Origin: Lederbergia wuyishanensis
GTDB lineage: Bacteria; Bacillota; Bacilli; Bacillales; Bacillaceae_C
Reading direction: 5' to 3'
Assembly: GCF_022900255.1 (NCBI RefSeq)
Contig: NZ_JALIRM010000001.1
Coordinates: 992,001 to 1,056,000 of the forward strand
DNA: 64,000 bases
Shown: positions 45,843 through 55,005 of the stretch, one piece after another
How the letters are laid out: every line of letters starts with the position of its first letter
Numbering within the stretch: position 1 is the stretch's first letter
Made by a program: the position numbers and the translations under genes
The notes under the pieces: generated by a model
What the model saw: only the letters and a program-made list of their open reading frames with translations
Told to the model about the DNA's origin: nothing
The model's database searches: none

Positions 45843-46961
45843 TCACAAAAATGTAAATGGATTCGTATCGATTTCAGAAGGAAAAATCGATACTTCAAAA
45901 TTTCTATTCTCACTCATCTTCTTAAGCACTTCCACTGTTCCTTTTTTCATGATTTTTTCAACGTTATGCCCTGGATCGATTATATTAAGATCTATATTCA
46001 TTGCATCGTGAGCAGTATGATAATAAAAGTCACCCGTCACATAGACATCTGCCCCACTAAATTTCGCAGCGGAATAGTATTTATTTCCGTCTCCTCCAAG
46101 GACTGCAACCTTTTTTATCTTATCATACAAATTTCCAACTACTCGTACCCCTGGTGAGTCTAGCGCTTCTTTTACAATAGCTGCAAACTCCTGCAAATCC
46201 AGTGGATTTTCTAATTCACCTATTCTTCCTAATCCCAACACTTTCCCTTTTTGTGATAATTCGTATATATCATATGCAGGTTCTTCATATGGATGTGCTT
46301 TTAACATTGCTGAAACAATCTTTTTCTCCTTGTTTACCGGAAAAACTGTTTCTATTTTAACTTCGTGTACAGTTTCCAACTTTCCCTTTTCACCAATGTA
46401 TGGATTCGTATTTTCTCCTGGCAAAAACCTTCCCATCCCTTCTGACGAGAAAGAACAATGACTATATGCACCGATCGCTCCGGCGCCAGCGTTTCCTAAT
46501 GCAGAAAGAAGATTCTCTTCATTTTCCTTTGGTACATATACTGCAAGCTTTTTTAACGTTTCATAATATGTAGGTACTAATACAGATGTATTTTTTAACC
46601 CCAATGCATTGGCCAGCATATCGTTAACACCACCTGGGGCAACATCCAGATTTGTATGGGCAGCATATACAGTAATATCATGCTTGATGAGTAACTCTAT
46701 GATTTTTCCACTAGAATTACTTGTATTTATGTTCTTCAAAGGACGATAGATAAGCGGATGATGGGCTATGATCAAATCTACCTTTTTTTCAATAGCTTCT
46801 AGAACAACATCTTCCAAAACATCTAACGCAATCATGACATTTTGTATAGGTTTGTTCAACGTACCGATTTGTAGGCCAACCGGATCACCTTCAAGCGCAT
46901 ATTCCTTTGGTGCGAATTCTTCAAATAATTGGATGAATTCAAAACCATTTATTTTTTTCAT
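45843..46961 (-). CDS. yqfO: Nif3-like dinuclear metal center protein YqfO
   Basis: This conserved protein has 372 residues in two Nif3 halves with a CutA/PII-like insertion (about 125–235). The metal ligands are seen in IAHHPLIYRPL near 62–65, AHTNLDVAPGG near 102, and in the second half TGDFYYHTAHDAM near 330–336. It is often annotated as a GTP cyclohydrolase I-like protein, but this activity is not shown. It follows trmK with a four-base overlap, forming one operon. Confidence 0.94.
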   Translation of the reverse strand: MKKINGFEFIQLFEEFAPKEYALEGDPVGLQIGTLNKPIQNVMIALDVLEDVVLEAIEKKVDLIIAHHPLIYRPLKNINTSNSSGKIIELLIKHDITVYAAHTNLDVAPGGVNDMLANALGLKNTSVLVPTYYETLKKLAVYVPKENEENLLSALGNAGAGAIGAYSHCSFSSEGMGRFLPGENTNPYIGEKGKLETVHEVKIETVFPVNKEKKIVSAMLKAHPYEEPAYDIYELSQKGKVLGLGRIGELENPLDLQEFAAIVKEALDSPGVRVVGNLYDKIKKVAVLGGDGNKYYSAAKFSGADVYVTGDFYYHTAHDAMNIDLNIIDPGHNVEKIMKKGTVEVLKKMSENRNFEVSIFPSEIDTNPFTFL

Positions 46962-47662
46962 TTCAACTCCTCCATGACAATATCTATTTTATTCATAATT
47001 TCTTCTTTTTTAGAAGTAATTTTATTGCTGTCTTCAGCCTTATCTAGTTCTTTTAATATGTTTTTCCATTGTTTTAGCTCTAACTGCCACTTTTTAATAA
47101 ATGCTTCATTTTTATTTTTTAATAAAAAGGGGCCAAGTAGTAATTCTTTTTTGAAATCTTTGTATGGAATGGAAGGACTACCTATATCGGCTACAAGGAT
47201 TTCATAAAACTTTCCGTCCTCTTCCACTATTTTTTCATCAACAAGCTGCCAACCATGGTCATATAGCCATTTACGAATACTTTCAGCTCCAATATTAGGT
47301 TGGAGTATCAATCTTTTTACACCATCCAACTTTTCCTTGCCTCTTTCTAAAATATCGGTTATTAAGGCACCACCCATTCCCGCAATAATTATACAGTCTA
47401 CTTCAGACGGACTAATAACCGCAAGGCCATCTCCTTTTCTAACATCAATTTTCTTTGTTAATTCAGACTTTCTCACTTGTTGTAAAGCAGACTGATAAGG
47501 GCCCTCTACAACTTCACCTGCAATAGCAGATTTAGCTATACCATTTTTCACAGCATAACAAGGCAAATATGCATGATCTGATCCAATGTCGGCTATTCTC
47601 ATTCCAGATTGTATAAAAGACGTTACGGTTTCTAGCCTTTTTGATAGTTTTTCTATGTTCAT
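46958..47662 (-). CDS. trmK: tRNA (adenine22-N1)-methyltransferase
   Basis: TrmK is the SAM-dependent enzyme that methylates A22 of bacterial tRNAs. The 234-residue protein has a Rossmann fold with the SAM motif MRIADIGSDHAYLPCYAV near 22–40, the DCIIIAGMGGALI catalytic loop near 88–100 and LILQPNIGAESIRKWL near 118. The C-terminal part is a coiled coil. I start at the ATG behind AGAGGTGG. It overlaps yqfO by four bases; a terminator hairpin lies 26 bases upstream, so it must have a promoter of its own or depend on read-through. Confidence 0.95.
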   Translation of the reverse strand: MNIEKLSKRLETVTSFIQSGMRIADIGSDHAYLPCYAVKNGIAKSAIAGEVVEGPYQSALQQVRKSELTKKIDVRKGDGLAVISPSEVDCIIIAGMGGALITDILERGKEKLDGVKRLILQPNIGAESIRKWLYDHGWQLVDEKIVEEDGKFYEILVADIGSPSIPYKDFKKELLLGPFLLKNKNEAFIKKWQLELKQWKNILKELDKAEDSNKITSKKEEIMNKIDIVMEELK

Positions 47663-47687
47663 AAGAAATCCACCTCTTATATTACGA

Positions 47688-47726
47688 TAAAAGAGTTCTT
47701 CGCAAAATGCAAAGAACTCTTTTAAA
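47688..47726 (-). terminator. Terminator of cccA
   Basis: A 12-bp stem AAAAGAGTTCTT/AAGAACTCTTTT with a 14-base loop ends in a T-run on minus. It lies between cccA and the close start of trmK. Confidence 0.85.
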
Positions 47727-47738
47727 GAAATTTTCATT

Positions 47739-47797
47739 GTCTAGCTGCAGGCGCCAGCCTCTCGAGGTCGGACTGATTGGGCGCCTTCCGCTTTTCT
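47739..47797. repeat. Bacillus-type palindromic intergenic repeat
   Basis: The segment TGTCTAGCTGCAGGCGCCAG to GGCGCCTTCCGCTTTTCT has paired GGCGCC arms and a CTCGAGGTC centre. It matches the GTCTAGCTnCAGCGCC-type repeats found in many Bacillus genomes. Confidence 0.7.
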
Positions 47798-47801
47798 AAT
47801 A

Positions 47802-48155
47802 TTATTTTAAATTCGATACCCATTCTGCCATTTCATCAACATTTTCAGCTGGAATTAAGCCTTTTGGCATCATTCCTTTACCATTTGTCAAAATGTCGGC
47901 AATTTCTTCTTTAGAAAGACCTGTACCGTGAAGTGAAGGTGCGCCTCCAGCGCCTTCTAAGTTTTCACCATGACATCCGATACATGTTTTACTTGCGGCT
48001 TCAGGATTAAATTCTGCAGCCACTTCTTCTCCGCCACCTTCAGCTTCTTTCGCAATTTCTTTTGCGTCACCGATTCCTTTTATTCCAAGGAAAAATACGA
48101 GAACAAGTCCCATAACCATAATTAAAATATATGGAACAATTGGATTACGTTTCAT
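47802..48155 (-). CDS. cccA: Cytochrome c-550
   Basis: This membrane-bound c-type cytochrome has 117 residues. An N-terminal helix (about 6–26) anchors it, then comes an acidic linker and the heme domain with CIGCH near 57–61 as the heme attachment site and Met of GMMPKG near 94–95 as the axial ligand. It carries electrons at the outer face of the membrane. The tail is short (WVSNLK). The monocistronic gene ends in a strong terminator and lies near sigA as in B. subtilis. Confidence 0.95.
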   Translation of the reverse strand: MKRNPIVPYILIMVMGLVLVFFLGIKGIGDAKEIAKEAEGGGEEVAAEFNPEAASKTCIGCHGENLEGAGGAPSLHGTGLSKEEIADILTNGKGMMPKGLIPAENVDEMAEWVSNLK

Positions 48156-48293
48156 GACTTACCCTCCTTATGTATGAACTACGTATAATATCAATTATGC
48201 AACAAACATCTATATTTTACTCGAAATAAGTCAGAAGGGAAAGCCTTAGCACTCAAATTTCATTCTTTTTTCGAATTTTGGACAAACATTTCC

Positions 48294-49436
48294 TTACGAA
48301 CATCCTATTTCTCTTGCAATAACCATTCTTTGAATTTCAGATGTACCTTCACCTATTTCTAAAAGTTTTGCATCTCTCATCATTCGTTCAACTTCATATT
48401 CTCTCATATATCCATATCCGCCAAGGATTTGAACAGCTTGGCTAGTGATTTCCATACAAATTTCCGATGCATATAATTTGCACATGGATGCTTCTTTAGA
48501 AAAAGTTCTCCCTTGATCTTTAAGCCATGCAGCTTTATAAACCATATTTCTTGCTAATTCAATCTTCATAGCCATATCAGCAAGTTTAAATTGTGTAATT
48601 TGAAATTTATTTAATGTTTTACCAAATTGCTTTCTTTCTTTCGAATACGCTATTGCCTTATCAAAGGCTGCCTGAGCAATTCCAACGGCCATAGCACCAA
48701 TACCGATTCTTCCGCCATCCAAAGTTTGCAAGAACTGTTTAAAGCCCTCACCTTCTCTTCCAAGAAGATTGTCTTCTGGTACTATTACATCTTCCAACAC
48801 CAATTCGGTTGTATTAGAAGCATTCAGACCCATTTTTTCATATTGATCAATAATTGTAAAACCTTTTGTATCCGAAGGAACAATGATGGCACTAATGTCC
48901 TTTTTTCCATTGTTCTTTCCAGTTATAGCAGTCAATGCGAGAAATTTTGCAAAACTGGCATTTGTGATAAAACATTTATTACCATTAATAATATATGAAT
49001 TACCCTTCTTTATAGCCGTAGTATTAGTACCCCCAGCATCTGATCCTGCATTTGGCTCTGTTAAACCAAATGCACCTATTGATTTTCCGGTACAGAGTGG
49101 TATTAAATATTTTTTTTTCTGATCTTCTGTTCCAAATAAATAAATTGGTGCTGCGCCAAGAGAAATATGTGCAGAATATGTAATACCTGTAGAACCACAT
49201 GCTCTGCTTAATTCTTCCGTAACAATCGCAAAGCTTATTGTATCTGCACCAGATCCCCCATATTTTTCAGGAAACGGCAAGCCCATAATTCCTAAATTAG
49301 AAAGCTTAGTAATAATGTCGCTAGGAAACTTTTTATTTCGATCCCTTTCGACTGAGCCTGGGGCAACTTCCTCTTCAGCAAATTCACGAATCGTTTTTTT
49401 GATCATCATTTGTTCAAGTGATAAATCAAAATTCAT
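48294..49436 (-). CDS. Acyl-CoA dehydrogenase
   Basis: This FAD enzyme of fatty-acid or branched-chain acyl-CoA oxidation has 380 residues. It has the start FDLSLEQMMIKKTIREFAEEEV, the substrate-binding GLTEPNAGSDAGG near 130, CFITNASFA near 160, RKQFGKTLNKFQITQFKLADMA near 269–290 and the C-terminal catalytic loop GEGTSEIQR, whose Glu is the base. The ATG behind AGAGGAGG gives MNFDLSL. Short-chain or butyryl-type preference is likely, but not provable from sequence alone. In B. subtilis no such gene lies between cccA and sigA. Confidence 0.93.
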   Translation of the reverse strand: MNFDLSLEQMMIKKTIREFAEEEVAPGSVERDRNKKFPSDIITKLSNLGIMGLPFPEKYGGSGADTISFAIVTEELSRACGSTGITYSAHISLGAAPIYLFGTEDQKKKYLIPLCTGKSIGAFGLTEPNAGSDAGGTNTTAIKKGNSYIINGNKCFITNASFAKFLALTAITGKNNGKKDISAIIVPSDTKGFTIIDQYEKMGLNASNTTELVLEDVIVPEDNLLGREGEGFKQFLQTLDGGRIGIGAMAVGIAQAAFDKAIAYSKERKQFGKTLNKFQITQFKLADMAMKIELARNMVYKAAWLKDQGRTFSKEASMCKLYASEICMEITSQAVQILGGYGYMREYEVERMMRDAKLLEIGEGTSEIQRMVIAREIGCS

Positions 49437-49721
49437 TTGCCAAGCCTCCTCTAAAAGCGCAAATGCCTTGCCTCTCCGTATGGGCATACATATTGCAACA
49501 CTGTCTACCAAGATATAAGGAATGGCAATTATTGGCCGACGATCTTCTTTTACCTTCGACTAAGATAAAGGTAAAATAATTAGCTTTTACCGCCTCGCTC
49601 ATAAGCAAAGGACAAAAGAAGTTAGCTCGTCTATGGCTACTTGCGCTATACGAATTTATCAATTGAAGTAAGGTGAGATCTTATCTTCAACATATTCTTG
49701 ACAAAAAGAAATAAGAACTTT

Positions 49722-50261
49722 TCACCAGATGAACATAAAAATAATCAAAGTGCCAACCGCTATTGTACCAGCTATAATAAAAAAAAGTTGCCTCCGCCAT
49801 AAACCACCTAACAGCCAAGTGACGCAATTTACCAGTATTAAAATATATAGACTTTTTTTATTTGAGGAAAAGTATGTATCATTTATTTGAACGGAATACA
49901 AAAGGAATAAAAATGCTCCTGTAATAAAAATAAGTAAAAGGTTTTTTTTATTTTTTCTAAAAATAAAAAATGAAATGATTAGTAAAAAAAAGAAAAACGA
50001 CAAAAAAAGCGTTTGCATTCCGAAAGAAACATCTGTAATATATGTAATTACAATCGATATTCCAATCATCGATAAAAATAAGAAACTAAAAAAGATTTCC
50101 ATGTTTAAATGTTTTTTTCTCTTGATCATTTTTTCTTGTAATTGCTCTTCACCTTCAGTATATAAAGCAATTAAGTAATTACAATAATGTTCGGGAAGCA
50201 TTTTGTTCTGTTTCCAGAAAGTAATTTCTTTTAAAATTATCTTTTTTCTTTTGTCATCCAT
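49722..50261 (-). CDS. Polytopic membrane protein of unknown function
   Basis: I recognise no named family. The 179-residue protein starts MDDKRKKIILKEITFWKQNKMLPEHYCNYLIALYTEG, a charged helical head with an LPExY pattern seen in some Bacillus membrane proteins, then has five or six hydrophobic helices (about 55–75, 80–98, 104–122, 134–152 and 155–175). The ATG at 50261 follows AGGATG. It lies downstream of sigA, behind the sigA terminator. Confidence 0.7.
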   Translation of the reverse strand: MDDKRKKIILKEITFWKQNKMLPEHYCNYLIALYTEGEEQLQEKMIKRKKHLNMEIFFSFLFLSMIGISIVITYITDVSFGMQTLFLSFFFFLLIISFFIFRKNKKNLLLIFITGAFLFLLYSVQINDTYFSSNKKSLYILILVNCVTWLLGGLWRRQLFFIIAGTIAVGTLIIFMFIW

Positions 50262-50333
50262 AGGCAACACATCCTAAGCAGGAACTGTTTTTTTAAAAAT
50301 GTCCTATTACAAAGCTTTACCAAGTTAAATAAG

Positions 50334-50368
50334 AAAAAAGTTTACTTCTGAAGCCAGAAGTAAACTGA
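50334..50368 (-). terminator. Terminator of sigA
   Basis: A 12-bp stem AGTTTACTTCTG with its complement and a short loop is followed on minus by six T. It lies nine bases past sigA. Confidence 0.9.
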
Positions 50369-50376
50369 AATCAATT

Positions 50377-51507
50377 TTATTCTAAAAAGTCTTTAAGTCT
50401 TTTACTTCTACTTGGATGGCGAAGTTTTCTTAGTGCTTTTGCTTCTATCTGTCTAATTCTTTCTCTTGTAACGCCAAACACTTTTCCTACTTCTTCTAGA
50501 GTGCGTGTTCGCCCATCGTCAAGTCCAAAACGGAGGCGAAGTACATTTTCCTCTCTGTCAGTCAAAGTATCCAGAACGTCCTCTAGTTGTTCTTTAAGTA
50601 GCTCATATGCAGCGTGTTCAGATGGTGAAGTAGCTTCCTGGTCTTCGATGAAATCGCCTAAATGGGAATCATCCTCTTCCCCAATTGGCGTTTCCAATGA
50701 AACAGGCTCTTGAGCGATTTTTAAAATTTCACGAACTTTTTCAGGAGTTAGATCCATTTCTTCAGCAATTTCTTCAGGAGATGGTTCACGACCTAAGTCT
50801 TGGAGTAATTGACGTTGAACACGAATCAATTTATTGATTGTTTCGACCATATGAACAGGAATACGAATTGTACGAGCCTGATCCGCAATAGCGCGAGTTA
50901 TAGCCTGACGAATCCACCATGTGGCATACGTACTGAATTTAAACCCTTTATCATAGTCAAATTTCTCAACTGCTTTAATGAGCCCCATATTTCCTTCTTG
51001 AATTAAGTCTAGGAACAACATTCCACGCCCCACATAGCGTTTCGCGATGCTGACTACAAGCCTTAAATTTGCTTCTGCAAGCCTTTTTTTAGCTTCTTCG
51101 TCACCTTTTTCAATCCTCTTAGCCAATTCAATTTCTTCTTGGGCCGATAATAGATCTACTCGTCCGATTTCTTTTAAATACATTCGAACTGGGTCATTAA
51201 TTTTCACCCCTGGAGGCACGCTTAAATCATTTAAATCAAATTCTTCTTCATCTTTCTGAGATGGAGCTGGAATTGATTCATCACCATCTTCATCTGCTTC
51301 TTCAAGCAACTCTATACCCTGATCAGTTAAGTGCTCATAAAATTCATCCATTTGGTGAGAATCCAAATCAAAATGGGATAACTTTTCTGCAATTCTTTCA
51401 TATGTTAAGGTACCGCGTTTTTTTCCTTGTTCCGCTAATTGTTCTTTTGCCTGATCGAGGGTTAACTCAAGATCTGTATCATTGGAACGTGCTGATTTTT
51501 CAGCCAT
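50377..51507 (-). CDS. sigA: RNA polymerase sigma factor SigA
   Basis: This is the housekeeping sigma-70 factor. The 376-residue protein has region 1.1, region 2 with the [35 protein letters not shown] sequence that reads the -10 box, region 3 and region 4 with [28 protein letters not shown], which reads -35. The ATG lies four bases behind AGGAGGAGG, and the product starts MAEKSARS. It lies 61 bases after dnaG, the macromolecular-synthesis arrangement (dnaG-sigA) of Bacillus. Confidence 0.97.
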   Translation of the reverse strand: MAEKSARSNDTDLELTLDQAKEQLAEQGKKRGTLTYERIAEKLSHFDLDSHQMDEFYEHLTDQGIELLEEADEDGDESIPAPSQKDEEEFDLNDLSVPPGVKINDPVRMYLKEIGRVDLLSAQEEIELAKRIEKGDEEAKKRLAEANLRLVVSIAKRYVGRGMLFLDLIQEGNMGLIKAVEKFDYDKGFKFSTYATWWIRQAITRAIADQARTIRIPVHMVETINKLIRVQRQLLQDLGREPSPEEIAEEMDLTPEKVREILKIAQEPVSLETPIGEEDDSHLGDFIEDQEATSPSEHAAYELLKEQLEDVLDTLTDREENVLRLRFGLDDGRTRTLEEVGKVFGVTRERIRQIEAKALRKLRHPSRSKRLKDFLE

Positions 51508-51568
51508 GCGTCCTCCTCCTTCCAACATTTGCACAATTACAAAGTATTACATAATAAAAATATTTTTA

Positions 51569-53389
51569 TTACAATGATCTGCGAAGTTCAATAATTTCTT
51601 TAGCTATTTCTACTGCTTTTGCGAAATCATTTTTTCGTTCTGCAGCCTTTTGTTCAGCTTGCTTTTCCTTTATCATTAACAACTTAGGGTGTTTCAACAC
51701 ATGACTAACGTAATCATTTAATTCTTTTTCACTATATTCATGATTTATTGCCAACATTTCGATTTCAGATACAATAGCCCGAAGTTTTTTATCTGGTAAA
51801 TAATTTAAGAAAAGACTTGGATCAGGACTATTACCTTCTTCATAATATCCAAATAAGTATGTTAATATTGCCTGATGTTCATCTATATGAAAGGTGGCTT
51901 CACCTAACATCTCGATTATTCGGTATGCCAGATCCTCGTCACGGAGCATTCTGGCAATTAATTGACGCTCTGCTACCAAATGAGCCTTCAAAGGCGTATG
52001 TGCCTTCTTTGGTTGAGGAATATTTTTCTGATTTATATGGCTCTGAATATGGTTTCTCTGTTGAGTGTTTTCGCTCGAAATATTCATCTGTGATAGCTGT
52101 TCAACGAGAGCTTCGAGTGATAAAGAAAATTCTTCCGATAACTGCCGTAAATATAAATCACGTTCTACCGCGTTTTCAAGCTTACTGATTTCTATTAATG
52201 CTCTTTCGATATAACTAAGCTTTTCTCCTTCATTTTGGAGATTTTTCCCTTTGCGAAAATAATGAAGCTTATATGCCATCCATGTTTGAGCATTCCCTAT
52301 TACATGTTCACGAAATTTATCTGGCCCATATTTGCGAATGTAGTCATCAGGATCTAGTTTGTCTGGCAATATAACAACATTAGTATCAATACCATACTTT
52401 ATAAGCATTTGTCCGGAACGAAATGCAGCTTCCGCACCTGCGGAATCTGAATCAAAACAAAGTGTAACTGCGTTAGTCAACCTATTTAATAGGTGTATGT
52501 GTTTGTCTGTTAAAGCAGTTCCCATCACGGCAACACCATTTTTAACATCAGCAGAATCTGCAGATATTACATCTGCAAAGCCTTCAAATAATACCACATT
52601 TCCTTGCCGCCGAATATGGCTTCTCGCTTCGTGGTAGTTATACAATAATGAGCTTTTATTAAAAAGGATAGTTTCAGGAGTATTTAAGTATTTAGGTTGG
52701 TTTTCTTCTGTTAGTGCACGAGCAGAAAAAGCTACAATCCTACCTTTTGAGTCGTGAAGGGGAAACATTATCCTATCTCGGAAACGATCAAAATAAGAAC
52801 CATCTTTTTCACGTACACTTAGCAGCCCAGCTTTTTCCATTAAGTCATGAGAATAGCCACGATTTTCTAAGAATTTTACTGCAAAATCCCAGTCAGGCAA
52901 AGAATATCCAACTTTAAATTTTTGGATGCTTTCCTTAGTAAAACCCCTTTTTAATAAATAGTCTAGAGCTCCGGACCCTTCATTCGTGTTCATAAGTAAA
53001 TGATGATAAAATTTAGCAAGTAATTCATGTGCTTCTATCATTAAGGAATGTTCTTTTGGAAGTTGTTGGTGTATATGGTCTTTAGTTATTTCGATATCAA
53101 GTTCAATATTACCTCTTTTTGCGATTCTTTCAGCTGCTTCCTGAAAAGAAATTCCTTCAACTTCCGATAGAAAAGTGAAGACATTCCCTCCCGCACCACA
53201 GCCAAAACAGTGAAAAATCTGTTTTTCCGTGGATACAGAAAACGATGGCGTGTTCTCTCCGTGAAAAGGACATAAACCAAAGTAATTTCGTCCTTGTTTC
53301 TTTAACTGGACGTAGTCACTCACTACATCAACAATATCAACTGACTGCTTGATTTCATTGATTTTCTCTTCAGGAATTCTAATTGCCAA
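51569..53389 (-). CDS. dnaG: DNA primase DnaG
   Basis: DnaG makes RNA primers on the lagging strand and binds DnaB helicase through its C-terminal domain. The protein of about 606 residues has the N-terminal zinc ribbon CPFHGENTPSFSV…FHCFGCG, the TOPRIM core with EGFADVISA and CFDSDSAGAEA near 290–310, and the helicase-binding domain at the C terminus. I propose the TTG at 53389, giving MAIRIPEEKINEIK, because GGGGATG stands before it; the ATGs at 53404 and 53398 have no Shine-Dalgarno. Confidence 0.95.
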   Translation of the reverse strand: MAIRIPEEKINEIKQSVDIVDVVSDYVQLKKQGRNYFGLCPFHGENTPSFSVSTEKQIFHCFGCGAGGNVFTFLSEVEGISFQEAAERIAKRGNIELDIEITKDHIHQQLPKEHSLMIEAHELLAKFYHHLLMNTNEGSGALDYLLKRGFTKESIQKFKVGYSLPDWDFAVKFLENRGYSHDLMEKAGLLSVREKDGSYFDRFRDRIMFPLHDSKGRIVAFSARALTEENQPKYLNTPETILFNKSSLLYNYHEARSHIRRQGNVVLFEGFADVISADSADVKNGVAVMGTALTDKHIHLLNRLTNAVTLCFDSDSAGAEAAFRSGQMLIKYGIDTNVVILPDKLDPDDYIRKYGPDKFREHVIGNAQTWMAYKLHYFRKGKNLQNEGEKLSYIERALIEISKLENAVERDLYLRQLSEEFSLSLEALVEQLSQMNISSENTQQRNHIQSHINQKNIPQPKKAHTPLKAHLVAERQLIARMLRDEDLAYRIIEMLGEATFHIDEHQAILTYLFGYYEEGNSPDPSLFLNYLPDKKLRAIVSEIEMLAINHEYSEKELNDYVSHVLKHPKLLMIKEKQAEQKAAERKNDFAKAVEIAKEIIELRRSL

Positions 53390-53441
53390 AAAAAACATCC
53401 CCATTTTTAAAAATCTAACTTATCTTATTCGACACTTTTAT

Positions 53442-53915
53442 TTAAACTCCTTCAAATTTCGACAAAAAACTTCGCAAAGATTGTTCAAAATTACGGCGGT
53501 CCTGTAATGTAAATGGTTTAGGCCCCTTGCCGTAATGTCCGCGCTCTCTTTCCTTAGCAGCCAAATAGCGAAAATTTAGTGCTGTCTGTATCGATTCTTC
53601 CTTATATTCCGTTCCCCTAGGCGAAAGTGCATAAACTCCTTTTGCTAAGGCGAGACTAGCAAGACCAATATCTTGTGAAATGAGTAGATCATTGCGTTTA
53701 ATATGATTCATTATATAAATATCCACAGAATCTTTTCCGGGATCTACATAAATCCACTCACCACTTGCTCCCTTCCGATTCGATAAATGATCATAAGAAG
53801 CGATGAAACGAACATGCACCATATACTCTTTGGCAATTAAAGCAATTTCGAATTTAACAGGACATGCATCCGCATCCACGTAAATTGTGCTTGTTATGCG
53901 GTTATTAATTATAAT
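53442..53915 (-). CDS. yqxD: YqxD/YaiI family protein (DUF188), ATT start
   Basis: This conserved protein of the YaiI/YqxD (UPF0178) family has a PIN-like fold and unknown activity. The family signature IYVDADACPVK is present, but it begins upstream of the first GTG in this frame (53879), which falls on its Val. Reading back, an ATT at 53915 lies nine bases behind AGGAG, so I start there, giving 157 residues. Other motifs are ISQDIGLASLALAKG near 83 and LSPRGTEY. An ATA at 53897 is a second possible start. Position next to dnaG is as in B. subtilis. Confidence 0.82.
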   Translation of the reverse strand: MIINNRITSTIYVDADACPVKFEIALIAKEYMVHVRFIASYDHLSNRKGASGEWIYVDPGKDSVDIYIMNHIKRNDLLISQDIGLASLALAKGVYALSPRGTEYKEESIQTALNFRYLAAKERERGHYGKGPKPFTLQDRRNFEQSLRSFLSKFEGV

Positions 53916-54111
53916 TCTACATCACTCCTGTGATTCCTTCTTTCTTTGAAAAGTCTTTAAGGAATTATGTCGTTTTTTCTTTTATAACATTTATATGTTT
54001 AAACAATAATTAGTTTATTCCCGAAATACCAAGTCTAAACCTTTTTTTGTATTTTCAAACACAATTTTTTATTATATCTTATCTTTTCTTTTTTTTCCAT
54101 TAAAAAATAGT

Positions 54112-54137
54112 AAAAACACAACAAAAGTTGTGTCTTT
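54112..54137 (-). terminator. Terminator of ppsR
   Basis: A 7-bp stem ACACAAC/GTTGTGT with an AAAA loop and a T-run on minus lies 38 bases past ppsR. The rest of the 53916–54174 gap is AT-rich with no gene. Confidence 0.75.
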
Positions 54138-54174
54138 ACCTTTCTCTCATTATCCACCGCTATTAGACATTCGC

Positions 54175-54984
54175 TTATGCTCTAGTCCTTTGCATGAAAT
54201 TTATTATGAGATTGGCGGTTTCCTCAACTGCTTTATTTGTTACATCAATTACTTTGCAATTCAATTTATTGGCAATCGTATCAAAATATTCAATTTCTCT
54301 TTTTATTCTTTCAATATTTGCATAGCTTGCTGTATCGTCAAGTCCAAGAGAAATGAGCCTTTCTCTTCGTATATGATTTAATTTTTCTGGACTGATTTTA
54401 AGACCAATGCACCTTTTTGGATCTACTGTAAATAACTCTTTTGGTGGATCGATTTCAGGAACTACCGGAACATTGGCAACCTTGTAACTTTTTAATGCGA
54501 GATATTGTGATAACGGCGTTTTCGATGTACGTGAAACACCAATTAATATAATATCAGCTCTTAATAATCCTCTAGGATCACGACCGTCATCGTATTTTAC
54601 CGCAAATTCTATTGCCTCAACTCGTTTAAAATAATCTTCATCTAACTTTCTTACTAATCCTGGTTTATTCAACGGTGCGTTTTCAAACGTTTTTTCAAAC
54701 GTATCCATAAGTGGACCCATGATATCAATGGCATTGACATCATGCAATTCAGTCATTGTTTTCATGTATCCTCTTATTTCGGGTTTCACTAGAGTATATA
54801 CAATCATTCCATGATCTTTCTTAGCTGACGAAATTATTTCATCAATATGACTCAGTTCTTCCACATATGGAATACGTTTTATAAGTGCGTTAGATCCATT
54901 AAATTGACTCATGGCTGCTTTAGTAACGAGCTCAGCGGTCTCCCCAACAGAGTCCGAAACGACATAAATAATAGGTTCTGCCAT
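54175..54984 (-). CDS. ppsR: PPDK/PEP synthase regulatory protein (DUF299)
   Basis: This bifunctional ADP-dependent kinase and Pi-dependent phosphatase controls pyruvate phosphate dikinase or PEP synthase by modifying a threonine. The 269-residue protein has the [18 protein letters not shown] start, the P-loop-like [15 protein letters not shown] near 149–163 and [15 protein letters not shown] near 195. It lies 21 bases behind ccpN, as in B. subtilis (yqfL-yqzB), where it affects gluconeogenic gene control by CcpN. Confidence 0.95.
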   Translation of the reverse strand: MAEPIIYVVSDSVGETAELVTKAAMSQFNGSNALIKRIPYVEELSHIDEIISSAKKDHGMIVYTLVKPEIRGYMKTMTELHDVNAIDIMGPLMDTFEKTFENAPLNKPGLVRKLDEDYFKRVEAIEFAVKYDDGRDPRGLLRADIILIGVSRTSKTPLSQYLALKSYKVANVPVVPEIDPPKELFTVDPKRCIGLKISPEKLNHIRRERLISLGLDDTASYANIERIKREIEYFDTIANKLNCKVIDVTNKAVEETANLIINFMQRTRA

Positions 54985-55005
54985 TTTTTTATCCTTTCTA
55001 AAAAG

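Noticed and set aside
49426-49662. 78-codon minus-strand frame before the acyl-CoA dehydrogenase
   Set aside because: No recognised motif, no Shine-Dalgarno, and its end covers the Shine-Dalgarno and first codons of the real gene.
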